From positions 158,996 to 222,995 of the forward strand of contig QANZ01029195.1 of the NCBI GenBank assembly GCA_003254925.1: 64,000 bases of DNA, written 5' to 3'. Below are positions 23,101 through 33,417 of the stretch, piece by piece. The notes under the pieces were generated by a model that was given only the letters and a program-made list of their open reading frames with translations, did not search any database and was not told where the DNA came from. Each line of letters begins with the position of its first letter. Position 1 is the stretch's first letter. This DNA comes from Chamaecrista fasciculata (lineage: Eukaryota > Streptophyta > Magnoliopsida > Fabales > Fabaceae). The position numbers were made by a program, and so were the translations under genes.

Positions 23101-26100
23101 CCTCTCAGTTTTAGGTTAAGGGCATATAATATTTTTGAGTTTTAAAACTCGACAAAGACACTCTAAGTTTTTAACTCTGCTCACTAAGACCACTTCCGTT
23201 AGTATTATATTAGTTTTGATATGTTAAATACCATGTTACCTTTTCAATTAAGAATATTGTGGTAATTTCTCTACGGCTCACCCAAATCCAAACCCATCCT
23301 ACTATAACCCAACCCATGCCCTCATTTCTCTTTTGCCCAAACCCTTTGGATGAAGTGTCAAGGGGAGATTGGAGAGGAGTGGAAGGGACAAAAGATTAAA
23401 AATTGTTGTTTGGATTTTTTTGAAGGAGGAGAGGAATGGACAAGGGGTGCTTCCTTGGCATCCCAAAATTTAATTTTTGTTGGCACTCTAAATTGGGGAG
23501 CCAATGATGGGTGGACAACTTTAAAATTTTTTAAAACAATTATACCCTCATGATTTTTTAAGACAATTACACCCCAAAATGTATAGAATTATTTCAAATT
23601 TAGGGATAAAATATATTAAATTAGTACAAGATTATCATGTGTTCATTTCTTTCCTCATTAAAAACTTCCAAACAACATATCTACTCAGTCCATTAATATC
23701 CTCTCCACTCCGATAGTGTCCATTAATGTCTTCTCCTCTCCATCCTCACTAAAACTTTCAAACATAGCCTAACTCGTGAGAGGGAGTGAGAGGAACAAAG
23801 GTCGCGAGTGAGAGGATGGGTTAGCAGAAAATTGTTTAGGCAGAAAGGCAGAAAGAGGTGAGTGGCCATATTAAATATTTAGGTTATTCTCCGACAATTG
23901 TCCATCCACTATACAAATATACATTAATTAGTTATTATGTAATTCTAAATTATAGAGTTCATATAATAGTATAGATGTTTGCTACCATATGGCATTTATA
24001 AATCCCAAGCTCAGAAGTGACTCAAAGCATTGTATTATGCTAATTGTCTCCACTTACCAAATTAGATTATTGATTGTCTTCTTGTGGTTGGATCTCTTTC
24101 TTCTAATGATACTTCATCATTATCATTATCACAAGCCCACCACATTATATGTGCCCTTTTTTTTATTCACTCTCTTCAATTTATACTTGTTGCCCTTTTG
24201 GTGATTATTTTTCTCAAGAGTCATCTAGCTAATTCAAATTTACAAAACTCACATGTATAACTCTTCAATTTTAGTTTTCAAACTCTCAATAGTCCCAATC
24301 AGTATACAATGCTACATTTTAAGTTTTTTTTTTTAGTAAAAAACAAATTATGTACATATATAGGATTTTATATAAGTTTTTATTTTCCTAATTATATATA
24401 AACCAAATAGGACTGTGAATTCAATAAAACTCAAGGAAGATTTTGACATAATTAAAAACAAAAGAAGAATGTCCTTATAAGTGTCTGAAACCTACAAATC
24501 AATATCTAATTTTTAATTGACCCTCGTTGTCTCTTGAAGTTACTTAATCACATTACAAGTCAGAAAAGTTGGGTGCTAGATTAAATCAAGCATCTTCTTA
24601 AATGCAACTAATTAAAACTATGTGCATATTTGGATTGTATAGAATCTAAATAACTCAATGAAGCCTAGAGCTCTGGCCAAAAAAAAAAAAAATAAAGCCT
24701 AGAGCTAACGTTGTCTCAAAAACCACTTTTCGGAAAAAAGAAAATGTCATTGGCATTTGGCATACAAAAAAATTATTAAAAAAAAACACCAAGGTGATCA
24801 AGCCAAGTGGTAAGAAATTTGAATATGGATCTTCAACAATATGAAGTGTATTATATTTTAAAATTTTTCTGAGGAAATTTATTTTTTCTTTGTGTAAAAT
24901 AACAGTTGGTCTATTTAATAAAGAATTAGCTTGTAACTCATAAAATCGTGACTTCTATTTTCATTGTCGATATGAAAATCCTCTTAGTAGACAATTTATA
25001 AATAAGTCTATAAGTGTTCATTAAATTGAGAGATATGTTCTAATCTTCACGAGGACTCAATTCATCTAAACTTTTTTCTAAAAAGAAATTTACCCAAGCA
25101 CTTTACCTTAAATTACTCTACCATATCCTATTTGAAGTGATGTACAATCTCTAAAAAGGAATGTATATAGTCAATAAGGAGTAACACAGTTGATTAAGGT
25201 TCAGGTTCTTACCCCATAAGGGCAATGATTTGAATCATCTTGATCAATGTGAAGGTCTTATTTGATAGATAATGTATAATTTTCTCTCGTAAAGTTTCAA
25301 AGAAGTCGGAAAGTAATCCTTAAGCCAGTGCCTGGTGGGATACTAGTATTTACACCTCTTAAACTTAATGTTACCAAAAAAAAAAGGAATGTATATATGT
25401 TTCAAATCTTGCTAGATTAATTACAGGGTTCAAGGTCCTTAATTAGAATTATTTTCATTATCCCAATAAAGAAAAGAATGAAAAGAAAATTCACATACCT
25501 GGGAAAGAACTCCAAGCACCCCAAGTGAAACTCTCACAGCATTGAGATCTTCATCTCCATCCTTGAGAATCAAAACCTTAGCAAACCCATTTTCAGGACC
25601 TGCAGGCACCACAATCCTAACCTCAACCACATAATCATGAACTGAACTTCCTTTCCCCCATAATGAGCTTCCATGAGCCCCTGTCCCCATAAGCCCCCCA
25701 ATGGTCAAACCCCACCAATATGGTCCATATGGTAAGGCTAACCCTGCCTTTGCAGCCTCATTGATCAATTGCTTCAATGTCACACCACTTTGAACCACCA
25801 TTTCCTTAGCTTCCACATCAATCTTCACTATCTGGTTCATGTACTTTGTGCTTATGAGCCACCCATTTTGGCCATCTGGGCACACTAGTTTTGGGATACT
25901 GTGAGAGAAACGTGTGGCTGCTTTCATTTTGACTCTGTTTTTTGTTGCTGAAGCAATGATTGATACAAGTTCTTCCTCTGAAGTTGGGTAAAGAACTTGT
26001 GAGGCAGAACATGTGGCTCTGTCTGGGAAAATCCCATAAGAGTTTGTGATTGTGCAGCTTGTGTTTTGTGGAGAAGAACACTTGATGGGGTCTTCTGGAG

Positions 26101-26182
26101 GAGAAGAAATAACCAAATTGATCAATGAGAAGAAGAGGAAGAAAAGAATATTGGATCTGATGAATTCTTCCTTTGACATCAT
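20120..26182 (-). CDS. GulLO: L-gulonolactone oxidase-like flavoenzyme, secreted
   Basis: Three coding exons on the minus strand, 26182-25499, 21837-21480 and 20841-20120, join in frame at GT-AG borders to give 587 residues, the usual size for plant GulLO proteins. Residues ~9-26 form a hydrophobic signal peptide (NILFFLFFSLINLVISS). A PCMH-type FAD-binding domain spans about 60-245 and includes VKMKAATRFSHSIPKL and GTGAHGSS (166-173). The C-terminal aldonolactone oxidase domain (about 370-570) contains the HWGK motif at 488-491. The family oxidises aldonolactones such as L-gulono-1,4-lactone towards ascorbate in the secretory or apoplastic space; the plant substrate range is poorly settled. 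The Met-Met start is the first in frame. Intron 1 (21838-25498) holds a foldback element and a SINE; intron 2 is 638 bp. A partial, disrupted paralogue lies at 52698-57664. The gene appears intact. Confidence 0.93.
22010..22805. mobile_element. TIR-type element in oxidase intron 1, with a nested dimeric repeat
   Basis: The outer ends gggcctatttgattttattc and gggaatcaaacaggc are inverted relatives, and the tttttaaaa-rich arms also pair. No clear target duplication is seen. Inside, 22235-22690 holds two tandem related units of about 230 bp, each with an attttgaycccaaaa segment, ttttagtcctcaaata, a catggacattttt-type segment and tttgggagcatt. The same dimer recurs at 33940-34345 inside a different element. 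Confidence 0.6.
22806..25152. other. Remainder of oxidase intron 1
   Basis: AT-rich intron sequence. 23090-23200 resembles degraded repeat sequence. 23350-23780 has G/A-rich and then C/T-rich stretches reminiscent of the Tourist-like MITE at 18239 but without clear ends. No exon with a recognisable motif lies between exons 1 and 2. Short open frames (23350-23553, 23989-24204) look fortuitous. Confidence 0.45.
25170..25379 (+). mobile_element. tRNA-derived SINE-like element in oxidase intron 1
   Basis: A 210-bp element flanked by an exact 17-bp direct repeat, aaaaaggaatgtatata (25153-25169 and 25380-25396), with an A-rich 3' end. The 5' part holds an A-box-like cacagttgattaaggttc and a degenerate B-box-like atgatttgaatca about 35 bp downstream. 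Long target duplication plus A-tail indicates LINE-machinery retroposition. It lies antisense to the host gene. Confidence 0.8.
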
Positions 26183-26254
26183 GTTGATACTTGAAAGTAT
26201 GTAACTTTAGTGTTAATTTTTTCTGGGTTGTAAATTGTAATATATGTGTGTTTT

Positions 26255-26279
26255 TGTGTATTTATATATATATATATAG
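26255..26279 (-). promoter_or_regulatory. Candidate TATA region of the oxidase gene
   Basis: On the minus strand a ctatatatatatataaatac stretch lies about 75-95 bp upstream of the ATG, a workable distance for a plant TATA box with a short leader. A GT run (26279-26294) adjoins it. The call rests on position and composition only. Confidence 0.45.
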
Positions 26280-26299
26280 TGTGTGTGTGTGTGTTGGTT

Positions 26300-27351
26300 T
26301 GAAGAGTGGACAGAAAGGAAGACAGGACAGAGGTTTAATGGAATAATGCCTTGGTTAAACTTATATAGAACTCAAATATAATGTTCATATTTAACTTTAC
26401 TTTAGAAGGTGGATTTGAAAGTGTGAATGCTGAGATGCAGAAGGAAAATTCCTATTTAGATCTGTGTTTTTGGCTTAGCGTGACAAGTAGGTATGGATTT
26501 TCATGAAGTAAGAATTAATGATGATGGGATTTTGATTTTACCCTTTTTTCTGAGCACCAAATTAAGAAGTTGAATTTCACCTGTCCTAAAAACTTCAATA
26601 GTGCTCTCTGCAATCTTTGGAGTGAAGGGTGTTGAAATGATGAGTGATAATTTAAACTAATGGCAACTTCTAGTTTTATAAATTGTAAGTGATGTGTTGA
26701 ATCATGAAACCCACCATGAACTCTCATAATAATATAATACATTATTAATTAAAAAAAGTATATTCAATTAAAGTTGTTTTTATAATATAATTAAGAACAT
26801 CACACATAAAATATAAAAGACTTCAAAAATTGAAATGCATCTTTGCTCATTGAGTGAGAAATTTGTACATCACACTTAAAGCTGATAAATTTATATTGTA
26901 TCAGTTAGTAAAATCATGAAGTCACTTTTACATATCAATATTGCATATCTATACTATTATTTGTAATTTAAAAAATGTTTTTAATTACAAATCTTTAAAA
27001 TTATGTATTATATGCCAATAAGATCAAAATAAAAAATTAGCCAAAGTGTTCTTTTAATATTATATCTTTTACTTAGATCTTAATTTAATTAAACTTTTGG
27101 TCTCATATCTTTTACTCAAGTGTAAAATTAGTCTTATATCTTTTTTGTTGTAGATTTGGTCCCAATTCTGTATCGACCAGAAAATATGAGATCAAAAGTA
27201 AAAAAAAATATACAGAACTCAATTGAGACCAAAACAAAAAGTATGAAACAAAAAAAATACAATTTGAGCTAAAAAAAAATAACGTAGAATAATAATGAAT
27301 AAAAGAGATGGTGGTTAAATAAACCATCAATCTCTTTATTTGAAATATATA
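26300..27351. other. Oxidase upstream region, then repeat-derived AT-rich DNA
   Basis: 26300-26750 is upstream flank of the oxidase gene without a recognisable frame. About 26990-27260 contains tttggtctcatatc and its mirror gagatcaaaa/gagaccaaaa, similar to the family F foldback at 8390-8760. No gene is seen. Confidence 0.45.
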
Positions 27352-27545
27352 GGCAAAATTATCATTTTTGTCTTCAAACTTTACACTATCTGTCAATTGC
27401 ATCCTCAATTTATTTTTGCAATCAATTTTCTCTCTAATGTTTCACATTTTGGTCAATTTTATATTTTTCTCTTACTTTAGCAAAATATTAACGACAAAAT
27501 CTATATGACTAATGATATATAATGTAAAATTGATAGAAACAACTA
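27352..27545. mobile_element. Foldback element, family D, left part
   Basis: It begins ggcaaaattatcatttttgtc and follows the family D order (actttaca, caattgcatcctc, ttttggtcaatttta, gactaatgatatata). The match stops near 27545, so the right half is missing. Confidence 0.6.
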
Positions 27546-27768
27546 TTTTTAAAATATTTTTAGACATTAAATGTTGGCACTTCGTACAATAGGGTCCAAA
27601 TCTAAATTTATTACATTATGAGATATGAAGTTATGAACCCATTTTGTTAGATTTAAGAGTCCCACAAGTATTTTGACTAATAATATTAAATATGTCATTG
27701 AAACAAATGAAATATAATTAACTAAAAATAAATATGACAGAAATAGTTAGGACCAAAATAAGGATGTT

Positions 27769-28074
27769 TAGCCAACATGGGTTGGCACAAGTGATTAAGG
27801 ATCCAGACGAAAATTTTTGCCTCATCATGGGCAAGGGTTTGAATCCCCCTGAAGATATCTAATCCCATTCGTGGACATCCCTCCCTAGGAAGATCTCTAG
27901 CGCCCAAGGACTAGTTGAGTAGTTGTTGTTACTAGGGGTGCGCAAAAATGAGTTAACAAAAAAAATAATCCTTTGGGTTGGCCTCTGTTGGTCTCCCCAA
28001 CATGCTACTGGCGCCCTGCCCGGTAGTACTTGCGAGTGCCTCCCTTACTATCACTTTTCTTAACAAAAAAAAAT
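27769..28074 (+). mobile_element. tRNA-derived SINE, about 306 bp, with 14-bp target duplication
   Basis: It is flanked by exact 14-bp repeats aaaataaggatgtt (27755-27768, 28075-28088). Near the 5' end an A-box-like tggcacaagtgattaagg and a B-box-like gggtttgaatcccc (about 27834-27847) sit at tRNA spacing. An A-rich tract follows at about 27957-27966, then a GC-richer second part (ggttggcctctgttgg to cctcccttacta), then a final A-run. The two-part layout suggests a composite SINE. It is not a functional tRNA gene. Confidence 0.85.
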
Positions 28075-28500
28075 AAAATAAGGATGTTCAACTTTATTGT
28101 ATCCTAAAACACGTAACTTTTTTTTTTTATGAAATTCTAAAACACATAACTAATTAACCAATAACAACTTACAAATTCCGTGGTTTTAGCAAAGTGTGGA
28201 TTAATCCAACACATTAAACACCCCAACATATAAGATCGAGTTATATATAAAAATTAAAAAATCATTAAATGAAACATTTTAAACTACATGCATGCTGAAC
28301 AATTGTTTTTTTTTTTTTTTAAAAGACGTTTCTTAATTATTTTGGATGTCCTTCCCATCACTTTCATGAAATCTAATTGAAAATAAGGAAAGGGTTATTT
28401 GTGGATGAGAAATTAAATAAATTACATATATACGAATTATAGAAAGTCAGGGTAAAATAGATTGAAGAAACAAGCGTGGGAAGGGAATATAAGATTAATA

Positions 28501-28854
28501 GGCAAAAGGCAAAAAGCACTCTTTGGTCTCTAAACTTTACATTTATTGTTAATTTCGTCCTCAATCTTTCATATTTTTATTAATTTTATCCTTTTATTAA
28601 CTTCTTTTAATAAATTAACGATAGACTGTATCCTGATTTTCAATCTGAGTTAGGATTTGAGTTTCTTTTTCTATAAATTTTATATTATATATCGTTAGCC
28701 ACATAGATTATGTCGTTAATATTTGATTAAAGTAAGAGCAAAGGATAAAATTGACAAAAATGTGAAAGATTGGGGACGAAATTGACAGCGAAAAAAGATT
28801 GGGATGAAATTGACAGCAAGTGTAAAGTTTGGGGACGAAATGTGTACTTTTGCC
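28501..28854. mobile_element. Foldback element, family D (Mutator-like), complete
   Basis: A 354-bp non-coding element flanked by the exact 9-bp duplication agattaata (28492-28500, 28855-28863). Both ends read ggcaaaa inwards, and the arms repeat wrtttcgtcc/ctaaactttaca motifs. The 9-bp target size points to Mutator-like transposition. Relatives lie at 18729-19056, 27352-27545 and 32410-32985. Confidence 0.88.
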
Positions 28855-28863
28855 AGATTAATA

Positions 28864-29550
28864 TAAGGGTTGACTAATGGCTTTTACAACTCACCAACTG
28901 CGTTACTTTTTGTCTTTAATTGACTTTTTTTTTTTTGCCAAATTCTTTAATTGACTTCACGTTATAAAAAATAACTAGCACCAATAATATTTGAAAGTTC
29001 TTTTTTTAATTTAATTTTAGAAAATAATGAATTCTTGTATTTGGATTAAATAAAATAATAAATGATAAAATATTAAAAATACTTATCAATTTTGGAAACT
29101 TTATTTTTTAGATTATATTTATCATTTATCAACCATATTAATTAAATTTTAAAAAAACTAATAAATAGTATTAGAATAAAAAATCTAATAAAATGAAACA
29201 AAATTATTTTATATAAACTCGAATGGTTTTGGTATTATTGAGATTCATATTAAAATTGATTTCATAAAACTATCACTCTTTTTTTATTTTATTTAAGCAA
29301 CAAAATTTGNATATAAATATATGCCCTGTCGTGTCGCGTAATTTTGAGAGTCTAACGTGTCGCTGTGTCCGTGTCCGTGTCGTGTCCCGTATCCGTATCA
29401 GTGTCCATGCTTCCTAGCTCGTAATGATTCACATAATTGAATAGTTAAAACCGTTTAATATATTTTATAATTTAGAATCTTATATAATATTCGGAATGTA
29501 CCTCTTTCTTAATTATGATATTATCTAACTAATTGTCTCAAAATTATATA
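28864..29550. other. AT-rich DNA with a short GTGTCC-type degenerate minisatellite
   Basis: Mostly AT-rich without genes. At about 29325-29415 a GC-rich island repeats gtgtcc/gtgtcg/gtatcc hexamers imperfectly (tgtgtccgtgtccgtgtcgt). It follows an unresolved base at 29310. Confidence 0.55.
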
Positions 29551-29560
29551 TAATAAAAAC

Positions 29561-30673
29561 TTTTTTTTTTGCCTGAAACATAATTTATTCAAAAATAAGG
29601 CAAAGTCAACACAATACAAACGAAAACAAAACAGAAAAAGTCAACTCTTCCCTAGCATAAACAACAACACTAGACAGGATATCAACTGACGAAGGTGAGG
29701 GTTTACAACCCATCCAAAAGGATCCATCCTCATTTCAGACAAATTGACAAGACAATCAGCAGCCAAGTTGACGGATCTAGGGATCAAACTAAAGCTACAA
29801 TCATCTAAAAACAAAAAAAAGTTAAGACAACAAGCAACCCCAATAGTTGTTCTTAAAAAAGACATAAACAGAATAAAAGCAACAATAATAAAATGATAAA
29901 GATGAAACGACGCCATGGAAGAGAACGAAAAAAACCACGACCAACCCAAAGCCAAACCAGGAAGCCGCCGTGGAAGCTAGAAGCCATCGTGGAATGCCTA
30001 ATCCAAATTCGCTGCCTTGAGAGTCTTGACCCAGAACGTCGCCGCCACAAAAGCCTTAAAAACAAATAAACACTCTCATAGAGAGAGAGGGACCCTCACG
30101 GGGAGGGGGTTATCAACACTACTTTAAACAGGGGGGACACCGCCATTGAGACAACGGCGATCCAAGCCGAGCGACAGCAGATGGTAGAAGAGACAACATG
30201 AACAAGAACCTCATAACCGGATGAAAAGAAGGTTGAATACGGAGACTGAGGGCAAATCAGTAGACGAAGTCTTGCACACCGTCGGAAACGACCATCGAAA
30301 ACAAGACAAAACGGCGGATGAGGAAGAGAGGAGCGACGACCATCAAGATTGTAGGAAACGAAAGCTGCAGAACCAGCCGAGAAAGTAGAAATTCGGAGCT
30401 TGAGTGGGAACAGGAGTCGTCGAACCAAAATTCAGAAAAGAGAGACGGCGATAAAGAAACCCAGAGAAGATAGACGACAACTAAGAAAACGAACCCAGCC
30501 GAGAAAGTGAAAAAACACAACTTGAGTCTCGATCAGGAACAAGAAGGTAGAAAAACAGCAGAAATTGGAAGACGAAAAACGAAGCCTAATCGCTGTGATT
30601 TTTTCGGTCAGCACTCTCACTGTGGAGAGGGTTTTCTCTCACGAAGCGGAGAGGGTTTTTGCTGATATCAATC
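29561..30673 (-). mobile_element. Internally deleted L1-type LINE derivative with target duplication
   Basis: Minus-strand element with a poly-A tail (T-run at 29561-29570) and a 10-bp flanking repeat taataaaaac (29551-29560, 30674-30683). Its 3' part encodes an RNase H-like tail of plant LINEs (SLIPRSVNLAADCLVNLSEM, about 29790-29730). Its 5' part (about 30000-30660) is a GC-richer, CT-rich leader without a confident domain. The endonuclease and reverse transcriptase core is absent, so it was mobilised in trans. Open frames in the leader are not convincing genes. Confidence 0.75.
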
Positions 30674-30683
30674 TAATAAAAAC

Positions 30684-31189
30684 CTTTAATTGTTCTTTCA
30701 ATATGTTTGTTTTAAAAAGTATAGTCTCCTCATAACTTATCTAACCTCATAATTTAAAAAAATGGTTATGGAGTAAACAAATTTAAAAAGTCAAAAATAA
30801 AATCTATTACTTATTAATATAATTCTGGATTTTTTTAATCATCTGTCTCTAAAATATAATAAAAACTTATGAACAAAATTATATGCAATTTCACATTTTT
30901 TTAGAAAAATTGATCATTTCATTTTTACAATTTACTCTACCATTTTCTTTAAGAAAAATGCATATCAATTCCTTTATGCTTTGTCTAAATTGACTCAAAG
31001 ATTTTGGCTTAAACTGACTAGAGTAACTCATGTTCCACTTTAATAAAGTTATAAATTGCATTAATTGGTTTACCAAAAAAAATTGCATTAGTTGTAGGCT
31101 CTCCATATAATGAATTAAGCTTTCATTTACTTATATTTTTTTTAATACAAACCCCACAAATCTATATTATTTGGAAGGTTTTGCCAACT
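30684..31189. other. AT-rich intergenic DNA
   Basis: No gene, RNA or distinct repeat recognised. Confidence 0.5.
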
Positions 31190-31700
31190 AGTAATTACTT
31201 ATTATTTTTGCTCTCTAATATTTTTTTTAATTTCGTTTTGGTTTTTAATGTTTCTTAAAAGTTTCATCATTAGTCCCTAACTATTGAATATGATCATATC
31301 TCTTTTGTTTCAAATTCGAATACGATTAAATTAGAGTTACGGATTAAATTTGATGAGTTTTTTCTTTAGCCAATTGGAGACATCGACAAACAAAGTCAAA
31401 GCGAACATGAAATCAAGCCCAAAAATCAGTCACTTGTTTCATGAATTTAGTTATATTTCTCTTGTTTCAAGTTTAAATGTAATGAACTCGGAGCTACATT
31501 TTACTCTGGAAGAGTTCTTTCTTTATTTAATTAGTACCATTGACAAACAATGTCAAATAGTATTCATGATTTAATTGTATTCGGGTTCGAAACAAGAGAG
31601 ATATGACCATCTTCAAAATGATGAAACTCTTAGGAAATATTAAGGACCAAAACGAAACTTAGTGTAAATATTAGGGACCAAAATAAATTTTTTACCTTAG
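31190..31700. mobile_element. Foldback element, family A relative, nearly full
   Basis: The left arm (ctctctaatattt, ttcgttttggtttttaatgttt) is mirrored by the right arm (aaatattaaggaccaaaacgaaac, aaatattagggaccaaaat). The core carries tcatatctcttttgtttcaa on the left and its mirror gaaacaagagagatatgacc on the right, so even the interior folds back. The termini are blurred. Confidence 0.65.
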
Positions 31701-32409
31701 TTATTATAATCCTCAGCTACTCACAGCTGTTCCATTAACTTTCCCTATCCACTGAGCTGGTTTAACAAGATTCTGCATAATATGATTTGATTTGATTTGA
31801 AATGTTATGGATTTAGAATTTATCACGTGAAGTCGTGAACAATGCAAAATGATATAGCCAAGATATGTGAGAGACTCTCCTAACCTACCTATTACACAAA
31901 TCAAGATATGTGAGAGACTCTCCTAACTACCTATTACACAAATTAATATGATTTGATTTGCTGGATGGATTGTTATATTTTGAAAGTCACACACTCACAC
32001 CCACACATCAATGTATTTTAGTCATTACTTACATTTTAGATAATATAAGGAATTAAATTAATGAATTACGATTTTTTTAAAAAAATATAATATTTGTATC
32101 TCAATCCAAAACTACAACTTTTATGAACTCTGAAGTTTCTTTTTTTTTTTTGGCCAACTAGGAACTCTGAAGTTGCTACAAGTATAATTGCAAAATAGCC
32201 AGAGTTCAGAATTAGTTTGAATTAATTTTCCCATCCTTTTTTTGTCTTTCGGATTTTTTAAATAAAAAAACTATTTAAAAATTCAGGATTTTTAAGCCAC
32301 GTGTTCTACTTAAAATGGACCCAATGGATTTGTTCAGGGCTTGAGGCGTTGGACTTAATGAAGTTAATGTTTTCAATGGAACTTGTGTTTTAGTTAATAT
32401 ATTGTAAGC
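31701..32409. other. Intergenic DNA with a short tandem duplication
   Basis: A unit of about 42 bp (aagatatgtgagagactctc, then ctacctattacacaaat) occurs twice in tandem at about 31860-31945. Nothing else is recognised; no gene is seen. Confidence 0.6.
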
Positions 32410-32985
32410 AAAATCATTAATTTCGTCCCTAAATTTTATAGTAATTATTAATTTTATCTTTAATATTTTTTGTTATCAATTTTTTCGGTTAATGTCATGG
32501 GTATCCCCCGCCTATCCGTATAACGATCTAAGCGAAGACTAATATCATTTATGCTACAGAACGAAACAGTTGACCGATCTCAACAAGAGTCGACTCTCTA
32601 GGGATCGAACATGGATCCTCTCACTTAGGTTGTAATTCGCCAACCACTACACCAAACACTTGTTGGTTTTTTGTTGTCAATTTTATCCCCCAATATTTTA
32701 CATTTTGATCAATTTTATCATTTTATTAATTTCTTTCAATAAATTAACCATAGGATGTATCTTGTTTTTTCAATCTGAGTTAGAATTTGAGTTTTTTTCA
32801 TCAATTTTACAATATATATCATTATCCACGTAGATTCTATCGTTAATATTTGGATAAAATAAAATGAAAGGATAAAATTGATCAAAATATGAAACATTAA
32901 AGTCAAAATTGACATTAAAAAAAGATTAAAGATAAAATTGATAGTTGATATAAAGTTTTGGGACAAATTTAATATTTTACCTACG
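32410..32985. mobile_element. Foldback element, family D, interrupted by a SINE
   Basis: The left part from gcaaaatcattaatttcgtccc and the right part to gggacaaatttaatattttacc follow the family D order. The two are separated by a 183-bp SINE with its own target duplication. No clean outer 9-bp duplication was found. Confidence 0.65.
32484..32666 (-). mobile_element. tRNA-derived SINE nested in a foldback element
   Basis: Minus-strand element flanked by 18-bp repeats matching at 17 positions (ttttttgttatcaatttt at 32466-32483, ttttttgttgtcaatttt at 32667-32684). The minus strand begins ccaacaagtgtttggtgtag, has an A-box-like tgtagtggttggcg, and a B box gttcgatccc (plus-strand 32601-32610) about 40 bp on. 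The body of about 110 bp beyond the B box is not tRNA-like. The layout is that of a plant SINE. Confidence 0.88.
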
Positions 32986-33048
32986 AGACATGACCCCTCA
33001 AAAATTTTATTTATTGCACTATAGATGTGTTTTTAAAATTAACCTGAA

Positions 33049-33108
<60 letters not shown>

Positions 33109-33408
33109 NAATTTAGGCAAAATGACTTGATATTCAAAAAGTAGGTTGTCAGTTTAAGTTTTATCTCTACAATTTTTTTTTTGATTAATTGCAACATTAA
33201 TTTTTATATTTAAGTTAATTATATCTTTAAACTTGGAGTAGAATTAATACAAAAAAGAAAATACTTGAGATATAATTTACTCAAAAAAAAAATCTTTGGG
33301 GTACAATTGAAACTAATTTCATAATTTGAGAGTATAATTGATCCAAAAAAAACTTTGGGGGTACAACTGAATCTAACCTTATACTTTGGGAGTACCAAGA
33401 GTACTTAC
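32986..33408. repeat. AT-rich DNA with a (TAA)n microsatellite
   Basis: About 20 TAA units run from about 33049 to 33108, ending at an unresolved base (33109). 33180-33400 has loosely repeated aaaactttgggggtacaa-like motifs. No gene is seen. Confidence 0.7.
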
Positions 33409-33417
33409 TAAATTTAT

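Noticed and set aside
23989-24204. 71-residue hydrophobic plus-strand frame in oxidase intron 1
   Set aside because: Composition follows local AT-rich sequence; no start context, homology signal or neighbours support it.
27780-27850. Possible tRNA gene (A-box and B-box spacing)
   Set aside because: No acceptor stem can be formed, and it sits in a 306-bp unit with a 14-bp target duplication, so it is a SINE head.
30096-30620. Minus-strand frames of 60-110 residues in a GC-richer island
   Set aside because: They overlap in different frames with no recognisable domain and lie in the leader of a LINE derivative.
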